Under the pieces are notes generated by a model, which worked only from the letters and a program-made list of their open reading frames with translations, was not told where the DNA came from and searched no databases. Of a DNA stretch of 64,000 bases, positions 36,101-40,938 are shown one piece after another. The position numbers and the translations under genes are program-made. The DNA lies in contig OZ025256.1 of NCBI GenBank assembly GCA_964019135.1, forward strand, positions 15,445,911-15,509,910. The letters run 5' to 3'. Source of the DNA: Arenicola marina (lineage: Eukaryota; Annelida; Polychaeta; Arenicolidae). Position 1 is the first letter of the stretch. Every line of letters begins with the position of its first letter.

Positions 36101-39100
36101 TCCCGGGCCGGAACTCGTGAAGAGTAAGCGCTAGTCTTAGCTTTGTTATGTATATGCAGATATGTACAATCCCACAATGTGGCTATGTTGGCTAAGTCTT
36201 CTAGATATAAATCGGTTATCGCGTCTGTAAATTCGCGTTTTCCTTAGGATAGAATTGCTTAAGCAAATCCACTACGCCCCTTATTTATGTCATTTAAACG
36301 GTTATCGTAGCCACGTCAAACATTCTTCTATATTTGGAAAATATCCAGCAAGCAAACACGAGTGACGTCTTTACCATGTTTGCCTTTTATGTGCAAAAAA
36401 GTGGCCTGAAACACCCAACATTTCGTCTCTCAGGTACGGGGCGCGTGATGGCCTTCCCTGCCAACGGGGACCAGGCAGACGGCGGGGGGTACACCCAGCT
36501 GGCATTCGGGGGTCTCACCCACAGGAGGCCACCCACACCAGGTAGGTCTGAGCCTCGCCCCATCAAATGTTCTTACCTGTGTGGTTTGTTTCCGTGTGGT
36601 CGCACTAACGACCCTTTGTGGACGCGGCATGATATTATGGTGTTCTTTGCCAATACATATTACTCATATAGATTATCCAAAATGTTAATATGTTTCATCT
36701 CTGACCCTTTCGGTAAGAAAAGTAAATATTTAGCCAAATATAGATTTCGAACATTCCCTTCAGAAGTTCTCCGGGAATCAACGTTAACCCCGTATGTTTG
36801 GCCTAGATATATATTGCACGAAGATTAATATAATAATTAATATATAACACATAATATGACATATTATATTATTCCCATTACAGTTTTATGGGTGGTGTGT
36901 ATAATCTAAACGATAAAGACTGATTGGGGTTTATACAGGTGAAGGGTTATATGGTATCGAATGGACCTCCTGTATACGTGTTTGTACCAGGAGTAGAAAT
37001 CGTGAGCCCTGAGATACTTGGGTTTGAATGTGGGTAATAATAATAATGTCACTGTGGTCATGAAAACTTTTGATGATCCGAAGGGAAAACCAGTATCGAT
37101 GTGTCGAGTTATTGGGTTCTATTAGCGGGCAGTGTGGTGTGTTTGGGGGTTGGGGTTGGGGGAGGGTGGCGCTCCAAGTATCGTTTCGTTTAATGCCAGC
37201 GTTCTTTAACCTGCCTAATGCTCACGAAGTATGCTTTATTCTCCTCTCCGACCCGGTCCAGAGCTCCCGTTGGTGACTCTGTTGAACTATTTGGTGCCTG
37301 ACCTTCCTTCAGGGTACTTGGCACAGGGTACCACACACACACAGGGTAACAACCGGACCCTTCTTACGCCCCACCCCTGCCCCCTGACCCCGGATCCTCA
37401 GATATCTCTCAACCTGACTGTTTTTCACCCTCCCCTCCCTCCCACCTTTTCTGCGCCCCACCGCCCACCTAAACCCTGGTGTTGGAACCACAGCCCCCCC
37501 ACCCCCTCCTCCCTGTGTCATTATGTCTGTCCACGGATGACTTTTTACGTTAGCCACGACCCCTTAGGGCGATAATGGGTACAACATGGGATCATTTCAT
37601 TTTTTATCGATGTTTTGTATTTTATGGAGACATTTGGTGATGGTGTTATACAATGAGCCCCACATTGTATAAAATGGAAAACTGTTGCTTAGCGGGGCTA
37701 ATATTTGCAGTAACAATGTGTCAGTGGTGCCACCTATTGACCCGTAAAGCAACTTCATATCGACGGCAGGTACATGATTGAAATCATGAAATGAACTTCG
37801 GTCCTTGTATACCCTTGCCAGATTCAGGTTTATTCTGTCAATCTCCCATTTCTAACCATCACGTCAGCCACTAGAGGGCGACACTGTATCCACAAAGACT
37901 GCAAATATTAGTTGACGATACTGCACGCAATATTTGTCCCTTTCAGTTAATCAAGTTTCTTTTTTTCATATCTGTTTTGGCTTTTCTTTGGTGGATTGCC
38001 GAGAACCTTTTTACCTACCAAGGTTTGGAAAATATAAGCATATAATGTAAAGTCAAAGTCATAAATGCCGTAGACACACGTTTCGGCCTATATTTTCCGC
38101 GATTGTGCTGCGATCGCTCTACGAATCACTGACATGAGAAAGCAACACTAGACCATTTTAATGATATCAAACTTACGTTTGTACTGCGATGTTATCCTTT
38201 TTTATGACACAAAAAATATTTCTCCATGCTGACACTCCATTGGCAGCAGACACACTTTCGCAAATAGACTAAATCCCAGACAATGAAAGGCCCTATAGTT
38301 GCCATGGCCTCCTCGTGGCTGGTATAAATATAGAGCATGTATTGTTCAAAGCACGTTCGGCGCCATGGCAACCATCATTTTATGACGCGTGTTTTAGTAT
38401 TTTGGCGACAGAGCGTCTTCTGCCAATGGCGTGTCAGCATGGAGAAATATTTTTTGTGTCATAAAAAAGGATAACATCGCAGTACAAACGTAAGTTTGGT
38501 ATCATTAAAATGGTCTAGTGTTGCTTTCTCACGTCAGATATTTTGAGAGTGATCGAGGCAAATTCGCGGAAAATATGGGCCGAAACGTGTGTCTACGGTA
38601 TTCATGACTTTGACTTTAATGATGGAAATGCGAAGAAATGCGATGACAACTTTTCTTGAGGCAATGTAAGAGAATCCTGTGCGTCTTTGGAGGCTACTGC
38701 TACAGGCCACACTTAAAATATTCCCTGAGTCATAGATTAGTTTCAATCCTTTAGTGGTTTCATTTTGTTTCTTACCCCCTCGATATGTACATAAATACAA
38801 GAAGCGTAAATTGTGTTGCGGGTGGTTCCACAAAACAGTTGCATTTCTGTGTTTGGCAGGTTTATTTGCTTAACCGTATGGTTGCCAATGGTGACATAAC
38901 TACATATTCAAGATCATATTTTTACACCGAGATCAGAAGATTGCTGGATATTGGTGTGGCAGCAGTGGTAGGAATGCTGATAGTCACATAATTGAAGCAG
39001 TTATATTATTGTGCCTTTTCCTTGGATATATACAGAAATGACTTTCTAGGACTCACCGTTGTTGGCGATGGGCCAGTTGTTACCGTATGTAATTTACCTG

Positions 39101-40938
39101 AGGCCTGGCGTGAGCATGACTTGACACAATGGCTCATCTTGAGCAAAATCATAAGGAGCTTTGGTGGGTGTAATGCATTTTATTCTGTATTCCAGATCGC
39201 AATCCGAAATTACCAGGGGACAACAGTAGTGACTCCAGTTCGGCAGATTATGTTGGTAAGTTCTGCCAAATTGACGTATTAATCCACAGGATCTGTCACT
39301 ATCCACGGCCAAATGTTGTCACTTCACATAAGCGTTGATTTTTAAGTTAAAAAATGGAAATATGTTATACGTTGTATATATCCGATTTACATTGTTGCTG
39401 TGGTAATACGTGTTTCGTTGCCCGGATGAGCGGATTGCTAATGTCATGCTCCATCACCTTTCAGGGCCCAAGTTGTTTGTGAAACCGAGTCAAAAATCCA
39501 ACAAACACATCATCTGTAATGCCATCAGTCACTGCTGCCTGGCAGGCACGGTCAATGAGGAACTGAAGAACAAAGTGCTTGATGTAAGTACTCAGCTCTG
39601 TAGGGCCATCAGTCACTGCTGCCTGGCTGGCACGGTCAATGAAGAACAATGTGCTTGATGTAAGTACTCATCTCTGTAGGGCCACCAGTCACTGCTGCCT
39701 GGCTGGCACGGTCTATCACCAACATTTTCTATTCTGTGGCAGCCCTTTTGATCCCGAATCCTCCAATACGTCGAGAGGTGTGTGTACAAAGGTGATCTAA
39801 AACACAAACTCAGCGTTCTCCATTGGACAAAGGGCTAAGTTTGTCCCATGCGTGCAGAAAGCTGGCCCAAACACGAATCCATGGTTCATGTTGCAGCTGA
39901 TCAACACGTCTGAGGTGAAGCACTTCGTGATCCTGTTCCGGGACGCCGGGCAGCAGTACCGCAGCCTGTACGCCTACTACCCGGAGACGGAACACGTGGT
40001 CAAGCTGATGGGCGTCGGCCCCAAACAGCTCACGGACAAGATGATGGAGAAATTCTACAAGTCAGTGCACTAATCGCTTCCGCTTGCAACAATTTAAAAA
40101 TGCGTTTGAAGGAATTCCAAGATTAAAAAAAAAAAATTTTTGTTTTGCTGGGTTTTTTATGTGTTACAGTTAAATGGGAAATAGTAGCATGAACTCTTGA
40201 GATATACGCATAGTGATGGTGGTTTGGCTTGAAGATTTTCCAATATATATTTCGTCAATATTTAAGTAATTATACTTAAATCAGTTCAACTTGAAGGAAG
40301 TGCAGGTAATAAATAATTAGCTTCTGTTCAGTTTGTTGTATTATTGCCTGTAATGTTTCACTTTCACATTGACTTAAATATTTAAACAAATGACCACATT
40401 AAGTGGTTTCTAAAATGAAGTAGTCATAGATGTCACGTCTATTAAAGTCAACTTATATCACGTTGGACGACTACTTTACAAATACCATCAACTGAACACT
40501 CATCTTAGTTTATGCCTTATGCATTGCAGATAGATATAGTTTAGCGACAATGTTGAAATTAAAATGTTGCTATATTCGTTATAAACAGTATTACCTGCTA
40601 ATAAATGTTAATTATATTCAATTACTCGTAACTACACTAACCAAACGAGTACCATGGGCTTGAGGCCTCTTAGTGCAATAAACTTATTATCATATAACTA
40701 AACTAAATTTTATAACATCTGCTATGGCGATGCAGTATTGCCCGTTAATAAGTACTAAATTCAATAACTATTTCTTGACAGGTACAACTCGGGGGCCAAG
40801 AGCTTTATGGAGGTGACTTCCACGAAGCATCTCTCGGCCACCATCGACGCCGTCGTCATCACCAACACCTTGTGGCAGAAGAAGCCCGCCGCCGGCCCCC
40901 CGCCTCGCAAGCAACAGACATCCTCATACAGTCGCTAG
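6243..40938 (+). CDS. CAMSAP: CAMSAP/Patronin microtubule minus-end-binding protein, 19 exons
   Basis: This spliced gene encodes a calmodulin-regulated spectrin-associated protein. The family binds free microtubule minus ends through the C-terminal CKK domain, protects them from depolymerases and organises non-centrosomal arrays. Introns have GT-AG ends, and phases agree at every junction, giving 6,297 coding nt and 2,098 residues. Predicted order: N-terminal region (1-196); CH domain (about 197-326); an RPPIPISNATKRSF motif; a long disordered region; first coiled coil (about 955-1005); second (about 1280-1317); an SPGVGFVIKEEEDE block (about 1700-1713); basic coiled coil (about 1714-1790); linker; CKK (about 1953-2080). 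Vertebrate paralogues are, from memory, about 1,250-1,600 residues; the excess here lies in exon 12. It resembles vertebrate CAMSAP1-3 and insect Patronin; I cannot say which paralogue. Exon borders are inferred from homology and splice signals, not transcripts. Confidence 0.96.
7545..7800. repeat. Diverged tandem duplication of about 125 bp
   Basis: Two successive blocks share ACCAATTAATT, an ACAACATTT(A/C)CCTCTC segment and TGTCACACCAGTGGCTG followed by CTCTCCTGGC. Indels separate the copies, so the duplication is old. TGTCACACCAGTGGC recalls the CACACCAGTGTCAC core of the 19.8-kb array, perhaps by chance. Confidence 0.75.
10125..10232. repeat. 54-bp direct tandem duplication
   Basis: Two copies (10125-10178 and 10179-10232) begin CAGATTATAGAGATACAAAA and differ at one or two positions. 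The duplication is recent, in intron 1. Confidence 0.95.
13620..14050. other. GC-rich patch in intron 1, unassigned
   Basis: This is a locally GC- and CpG-rich stretch with repeated CGTCTG words and a TATAAA at 13945-13950 followed by GC-rich sequence. Overlapping open frames here look like composition effects. It could be a CpG-rich regulatory element or an alternative first exon of CAMSAP; neither can be shown from sequence. Confidence 0.3.
15610..15710. repeat. Short tandem repeat with ATTATCACAGTGTAATG words
   Basis: Three or four degenerate copies of a 25-35-bp unit containing CATTATCACAGTGTAATG lie in intron 1. Confidence 0.7.
15835..16175 (+). mobile_element. SINE-B copies, nested or partly duplicated
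   Basis: The downstream part (about 15965-16175) matches SINE-B closely: GAGCCTAACGGCACGTGGAT, GTGGCCATGTCTGTGTGGTC, TTGACGCGATATGACCAAAA, GAATATACAACCAACC. A more diverged piece (15835-15950) repeats the GCAAAGAGTAGGGG segment upstream, suggesting an older copy disrupted by a newer one. Confidence 0.75.
17186..17440 (+). mobile_element. tRNA-derived SINE-A copy with insertion
   Basis: A tRNA-like head (GGAGCCTCCATGGCTC...GGTCGTGGGTTCGCGCCC, B-box-like) lies at the start. A SINE-A tail (GCATATGCACAAAAGCGGCC, AACACCAG) lies at the end. About 130 bp of AT-rich sequence separates them and may be a later insertion. Confidence 0.6.
17875..18310 (-). mobile_element. C-terminal end of a LINE polyprotein
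   Basis: A minus-strand frame of about 140 codons ends at 17875. It contains LLNPERYL, SRFRCGNHDL, then GRHLNMPLEERLCPYC and HFLLKCHLYADLR. The pattern of a small Cys/His cluster after a GRH..N.P.E.R block is the usual C-terminus of several LINE families. Nothing of the reverse transcriptase remains, so this is a 5'-truncated copy inserted antisense in intron 1. Confidence 0.75.
18829..18924 (+). CDS. CAMSAP: CAMSAP exon 2
   Basis: This exon encodes residues 28-59 (AKVEASLSWLFTKAYGKNIP...), the first strongly conserved N-terminal block, matching the AK.....W...KAYG..IP motif of the family. The acceptor is TTCACCAG|GCC after a pyrimidine tract and the donor is CAG|GTAGGC. Phase 0 at both ends. 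Confidence 0.95.
18945..19095 (+). mobile_element. SINE-A copy, diverged
   Basis: The B-box-like GATCAATAGGTCCCTGG and TTCGAACCCCGGG, a TCTGGGGGATATGTCACC segment and a CACACAATACTGGCCTAAAG tail line up in order with the fuller SINE-A copy at 50099-50285. It starts about 20 bp after exon 2. Confidence 0.75.
19640..19765 (+). mobile_element. SINE-A-like tRNA-derived head
   Basis: TCTAGCTCAGATG...CAGATCAATAGGTCGTGG followed by GTTCGAACCACTG resembles a tRNA-derived SINE head with A and B boxes. Its 3' part runs into the 37-bp minisatellite. Confidence 0.6.
19770..21975. repeat. 2.2-kb minisatellite, 37-bp core with compound units
   Basis: The core unit contains TTATGGGCACACCAGTGTCA then CAAAAGTCAATCCTCCT. 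Variants have CACAAAGG, CACACAAAAG or CACACAGAAG. A longer type inserts CTCTTATTCGTGTTTTAACA at irregular intervals, giving higher-order structure. There are roughly 50 cores. The unit is not a multiple of three, so apparent open frames here have no coding meaning. Confidence 0.97.
22046..22116 (-). repeat. Inverted copy of the exon-4 splice-donor repeat unit
   Basis: Read on the minus strand this is GGCTACATAGCTCAGTCGCC, then CTTCAAACAGGTGGGTGG and TGTCTGTCTTGTCGCCAGC. That matches the repeat unit after exon 4 (25076-25330) nearly base for base, including the CAG|GTGGGT donor. It lies about 2.9 kb upstream of exon 4 in opposite orientation. Confidence 0.92.
22100..23108. repeat. 1-kb minisatellite, about 20-bp unit
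   Basis: The unit is ACCCGACATGTAGCCCCCACC with length variation in the C runs; about 48 copies. On the minus strand it reads GGTGGGGGCTACATGTCGGG, which shares GTGGGGGCTACAT with the exon-4-derived repeat. The array starts where the inverted copy of that repeat ends, so it probably grew from that sequence. Its open frames are composition artefacts. Confidence 0.97.
23697..23858 (+). mobile_element. SINE-A copy ending at the exon 3 acceptor region
   Basis: The head CTTAGCTTAATCGGTATGC...GGTCGGGGGTTCGCACCC resembles a tRNA with a B box. The tail TGTACAGAAAAGCAGCCTAA AATACCGATA matches the SINE-A tail (TGCACAAAAGTGGCCTAAAA CACC). It ends about 25 bp before the exon 3 acceptor. Confidence 0.6.
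23885..23990 (+). CDS. CAMSAP: CAMSAP exon 3
   Basis: This exon encodes residues 60-95 (GERHIKPSVISLLISADLYC...), matching the HIKP.VI.LL.S..LYC block of the family. Acceptor GACAG|GGTGAA, donor GAAG|GTGAGA. Enters in phase 0 and leaves in phase 1. It lies between the inverted (22046-22116) and direct (25010-25925) copies of the exon-4-derived repeat. Confidence 0.95.
24900..25009 (+). CDS. CAMSAP: CAMSAP exon 4
   Basis: This exon encodes residues 95-131 (GHFSVIQALSRRGIYVVDP...), matching the SVIQALSR.GIYV block of CAMSAPs. Acceptor CTACAG|GACACT, donor TTCAAACAG|GTGGGT. The last 14 or so bases with the donor are the seed of a tandem array in the following intron, so many copies of the same donor compete. 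Only the first gives the length seen in relatives. Confidence 0.95.
25010..25930. repeat. Minisatellite built from the exon 4 end and its 5' splice site
   Basis: Each unit carries CGCCCTTCAAACAG|GTGGGT, the exact 3' end of exon 4 plus its donor. It is followed by GGTGTCTG(T/C)CCTGTCG and G-rich spacer and preceded by TAGCTCAGT. Further copies begin near 25086, 25174, 25262, 25350, 25437, 25511, 25585, 25659, 25742, 25819 and 25896, with a partial at 25916. Early units are about 88 bp and most later ones about 74-83 bp, after loss of the GGGCTACA segment. Copy 3 has GTGGAT and copy 5 an extra A. Confidence 0.97.
25950..26110 (+). mobile_element. tRNA-like SINE head
   Basis: GGAGTACCTGGCGCAGTTGG, then GGATCAACAGGTCGTGGG and TTCGAAT resemble A- and B-box regions of a tRNA-derived SINE, related to the SINE-A heads elsewhere. 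The 3' limit is uncertain. Confidence 0.5.
26347..26432 (+). CDS. CAMSAP: CAMSAP exon 5
   Basis: This exon encodes residues 132-160 (SSHVALIEALMTAVTSS...). Acceptor TGTATAG|AGTTCA, donor GTGAG|GTGAGT. Enters in phase 0 and leaves in phase 2. The block corresponds to the SAHMA..DALM segment of vertebrate CAMSAPs. Confidence 0.94.
26849..26957 (+). CDS. CAMSAP: CAMSAP exon 6
   Basis: This exon encodes residues 160-196, with KFANFTASSELPYDAEDALL then FWINKV, the highly conserved F..F.AS.ELPYD.EDA..FWINK motif. Acceptor TTTAG|GAAGTT, donor AAG|GTAAGT. Leaves in phase 0. Confidence 0.97.
26958..27521. other. CAMSAP intron 6
   Basis: No repeat or conserved element is recognised. An open frame runs from the exon about 77 codons into this intron but has no conserved match. 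Confidence 0.8.
27522..27645 (+). CDS. CAMSAP: CAMSAP exon 7 (CH domain start)
   Basis: This exon encodes residues 197-238, opening the calponin-homology domain: VPVLDDLLKDINDGCCLATL then LSFYCP. It matches the LLEDL..DG.DG..L...I..YCP block. Acceptor CACTAG|GGGGAG, donor CACAG|GTGAGT, leaving phase 1. Vertebrate CAMSAP1 has an insert just before this point that is absent here. Confidence 0.95.
28123..28389 (+). CDS. CAMSAP: CAMSAP exon 8 (CH domain)
   Basis: This exon encodes residues 238-327. It carries DVCLTEGPGIADSLYNLQLI (matching the D.CL......ADSLYN..L family motif), then TVNDLFYTSVDLKANLLVFL and AELFYWLE, the last CH helices. Acceptor TTGCAG|ATGTAT, donor GATG|GTAAAG. The donor +5/+6 fit is weaker than its neighbours. 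Confidence 0.97.
28781..28946 (+). CDS. CAMSAP: CAMSAP exon 9
   Basis: This exon encodes residues 327-382 and includes SGRPPIPISNATKRSFQQ, the RPP.PISNATKRSF motif that follows the CH domain throughout the family. Acceptor CACACAG|GTGAGC, donor CAGAA|GTAAGG, leaving phase 2. Its 3' end with the donor is duplicated 89 bp downstream. Confidence 0.96.
28914..29060. repeat. Tandem duplication of exon 9 end plus 5' splice site
   Basis: The segment CACGCCGGACCACAACAAAC through AGAAGTAAGGCACGGAGGGC occurs at 28924-28963 and again at 29013-29052, with a period of 89 bp. The second copy contains the same AGAA|GTAAGG donor (GT at 29036). A G-rich run follows each copy. Use of the second donor would shift the frame, and the exon extension reads AAG TAA at once. 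Confidence 0.95.
29536..29594 (+). CDS. CAMSAP: CAMSAP exon 10
   Basis: This exon encodes residues 382-402 (SLMSRQALLPKRHQQPSGL). It is similar to the LLP.RQKQQ segment of vertebrate proteins. Acceptor TTGCAG|TTCTTT, donor CTAG|GTAAGG. The short exon is supported by phase agreement on both sides. Confidence 0.88.
29595..30186. other. CAMSAP intron 10
   Basis: AT-rich intron without recognised elements apart from ATGTATATATG words near 29730. Confidence 0.8.
30187..30253 (+). CDS. CAMSAP: CAMSAP exon 11
   Basis: This exon encodes residues 402-424 (GEEDGPMRESYVAWEETPQA), aligning with the GED...R.....W.E segment of relatives. Acceptor TTTCAG|GCGAGG, donor CCAG|GTCAGT. Enters in phase 1 and leaves in phase 2. 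Confidence 0.9.
30568..30786 (+). repeat. Tandem array of four SINE-A heads
   Basis: Four consecutive units of about 54 bp each read CCTCCCTGGTGTAGTG(G/T)TT, then GCCCTAGGCCGGAGATCAAT or CACTAGACCGCATATCAAT, then AGGTC. Two alternating versions (1 and 3; 2 and 4) suggest a dimer was duplicated. The array lies 57 bp before the exon 12 acceptor. Heads without tails are unusual for retroposition and suggest tandem amplification. Confidence 0.9.
30843..34710 (+). CDS. CAMSAP: CAMSAP exon 12 (3.9-kb exon)
   Basis: This exon encodes residues 424-1713. Near the start is LLSNVSIDSEMSINLTESS, matching LLSNVSI in vertebrates. The middle is low complexity: two GGGVGGVGSG repeats (31156-31230), an Ala run (about 33142-33177) and a Gln run (33626-33649). 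The first coiled coil (about 32440-32585, RLRLEERRRQIEGEKRKMEM then LGKQAFIQVIGKGK) matches the conserved spectrin/calmodulin-associated segment. The second (about 33410-33520) is YGTSLDRLNCSLTELQGEIM. A Pro-rich part (33740-34300, many YP and PP) follows. The exon ends with SPGVGFVIKEEEDE. Acceptor TTGCAG|TGTGGG, donor GACGAG|GTAGGT. GC content is far above the introns. Confidence 0.96.
34711..35060. other. CAMSAP intron 12
   Basis: AT-rich intron. The exon 12 frame stays open for 55 codons into it, to a TGA at 34873-34875, so retention would give a protein ending before the basic coiled coil and CKK domain. Confidence 0.8.
35061..35191 (+). CDS. CAMSAP: CAMSAP exon 13 (basic coiled coil)
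   Basis: This exon encodes residues 1714-1757: QSEMTDLEKKKQRLLQLQIK then RKADQEKKRRKLEEDR, a charged Lys/Arg/Glu helix corresponding to the third coiled coil near the microtubule-binding region. The acceptor TTTTTCAGCAG is a tandem NAGNAG site, so the first Gln may be optional. Donor CACAG|GTCAGT, phase 2. Confidence 0.93.
35317..35572 (+). mobile_element. SINE-B copy with imperfect target duplication
   Basis: The tRNA-like head GATAGGTCAGTGGGCTAGAG leads into CGCTCGCATTGAGTGCTCTG, followed by the family body and the CCAACCAACC end. The flanks carry TCGAGAGTATCG (35303-35314) and TCGAGTGTATCG (35573-35584), an 11/12 match that looks like a target-site duplication. It lies in intron 13 in the sense direction. 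Confidence 0.88.
35705..36123 (+). CDS. CAMSAP: CAMSAP exon 14 (coiled coil and Ala-rich linker)
   Basis: This exon encodes residues 1757-1897. It begins RMKEEANEQKKAEDKARRDA then IFQDYLRKKSEREAAEE, matching the R....A.EE..R.......I..EYLRRK segment of relatives. Next are a KPKGKAVRPRSQ basic stretch and an Ala/Thr run (35910-36005) absent from vertebrates. Acceptor ACTTGCAG|AATG, donor GAAGA|GTAAGC, phase 1. Retaining the intron would end the frame after two more codons. Confidence 0.94.
36387..36430 (+). mobile_element. SINE-A tail forming the exon 15 acceptor region
   Basis: TATGTGCAAAAAAGTGGCCT followed by GAAACACCCAACATTTCG matches the SINE-A tail at 50250-50285 (TATGTGCACAAAAGTGGCCT, AAAACACCAACATTCCATTCT). 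It continues directly into the TCTCTCAG acceptor. Confidence 0.8.
36434..36541 (+). CDS. CAMSAP: CAMSAP exon 15
   Basis: This exon encodes residues 1897-1933 (TGRVMAFPANGDQADGGGYT...), ending RRPPTP. Conservation is low, as for this linker generally. Support comes from phase agreement (in 1, out 1) and good splice sites (TCTCTCAG|GTACGG, CCAG|GTAGGT). The acceptor lies in sequence like a SINE-A tail, so the exon could be alternative. Confidence 0.75.
36542..39195. other. CAMSAP intron 15
   Basis: No conserved exon is recognised. A 570-bp fold-back element occupies 38049-38617; an AT-rich stretch lies at 36830-36880 and a pyrimidine-rich stretch at 37360-37520. An unrecognised alternative linker exon cannot be excluded, since this part of the protein is poorly conserved. 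Confidence 0.75.
38049..38617. mobile_element. Fold-back MITE with about 200-bp inverted arms
   Basis: The left arm begins AAAGTCAAAGTCATAAATGC, and the right arm ends with the inverse, ATGACTTTGACTTT. Inner parts also pair: GTAGACACACGTTTCGG with CCGAAACGTGTGTCTAC, and GCAACACTAGACCATTTTAA with its inverse near 38505-38525. TTTGTACTGCGATGTTATCC pairs with GGATAACATCGCAGTACAAA, and ATTTCTCCATGCTGACAC with GTGTCAGCATGGAGAAAT. Pairing resumes near the centre (GTTGCCATGG / CCATGGCAAC). No transposase is present. A short AATG on both sides may be a target duplication but is weak. Confidence 0.92.
39196..39255 (+). CDS. CAMSAP: CAMSAP exon 16
   Basis: This exon encodes residues 1933-1953 (RNPKLPGDNSSDSSSADYV). 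It is a Ser-rich acidic segment that leads into the GPKLF start of the CKK domain, as in relatives. Acceptor TTCCAG|ATCGCA, donor GTTG|GTAAGT, phase 1 on both sides. Confidence 0.9.
39465..39583 (+). CDS. CAMSAP: CAMSAP exon 17 (CKK domain start)
   Basis: This exon encodes residues 1953-1992 (GPKLFVKPSQKSNKHIICNA then ISHCCLAGTVNE), the conserved GPKLF..PS.KSNK.II.NAISHCCLAG.VNE signature of the CKK microtubule-binding domain. Acceptor TTTCAG|GGCCCA, donor CTTGAT|GTAAGT, phase 0 out. The 3' half and donor are repeated twice in the following intron. Confidence 0.98.
39515..39720. repeat. Exon 17 end plus 5' splice site in three tandem copies
   Basis: GCCATCAGTCACTGCTGCCT begins near 39520. 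It recurs near 39604 and, as GCCACCAGTCACTGCTGCCT, near 39681. The second copy carries the complete exon end, CTTGAT|GTAAGTACTCA (GT at 39659-39660). The third breaks down after GGCACGGTC. Between copies lies GTAAGTACTCAGCTCTGTAG, so each copied exon fragment also has an upstream AG. The second copy lacks several bases in the GAACTGAAGAACAAAG part. Confidence 0.95.
39897..40060 (+). CDS. CAMSAP: CAMSAP exon 18 (CKK domain core)
   Basis: This exon encodes residues 1993-2047 (VKHFVILFRDAGQQYRSLYA then YYPETEHVVKLMGVGPK), matching H..ILFRDAG.QFR.LY.YYP.TE...KL.G.GPK, the heart of the CKK fold that contacts tubulin. The acceptor is taken as TGTTGCAG|CTGATC because this gives the family length. 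An alternative AG at 39856-39857 would add 39 bases in frame. Donor TACAA|GTCAGT, phase 2. Confidence 0.95.
40061..40781. other. CAMSAP intron 18
   Basis: AT-rich intron with no recognised element. Confidence 0.8.
40782..40938 (+). CDS. CAMSAP: CAMSAP exon 19 (CKK end and stop)
   Basis: This exon encodes residues 2047-2098: YNSGAKSFMEVTSTKHLSAT then IDAVVITNTLWQKK, the last CKK strands and helix (KY.S....F..I....MS...DA..I...LW). A short basic tail and a TAG at 40936-40938 follow. Acceptor TTGACAG|GTACAA. Confidence 0.97.

Noticed and set aside
35679..36177. Antisense and alternate Ala/Arg-rich frames over exon 14
   Set aside because: Shadows of the Ala-coding GCN repeat in the real frame.
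37231..37575. Pro-rich frame in intron 15 as an extra CAMSAP exon
   Set aside because: No phase-compatible splice sites (in 1, out 1) with a conserved peptide; the stretch is pyrimidine-rich low complexity.
39841..39896. Upstream acceptor for exon 18 at 39856-39857
   Set aside because: It would add 13 residues not seen in relatives; the AG at 39895-39896 gives the family spacing. It remains a possible minor isoform.
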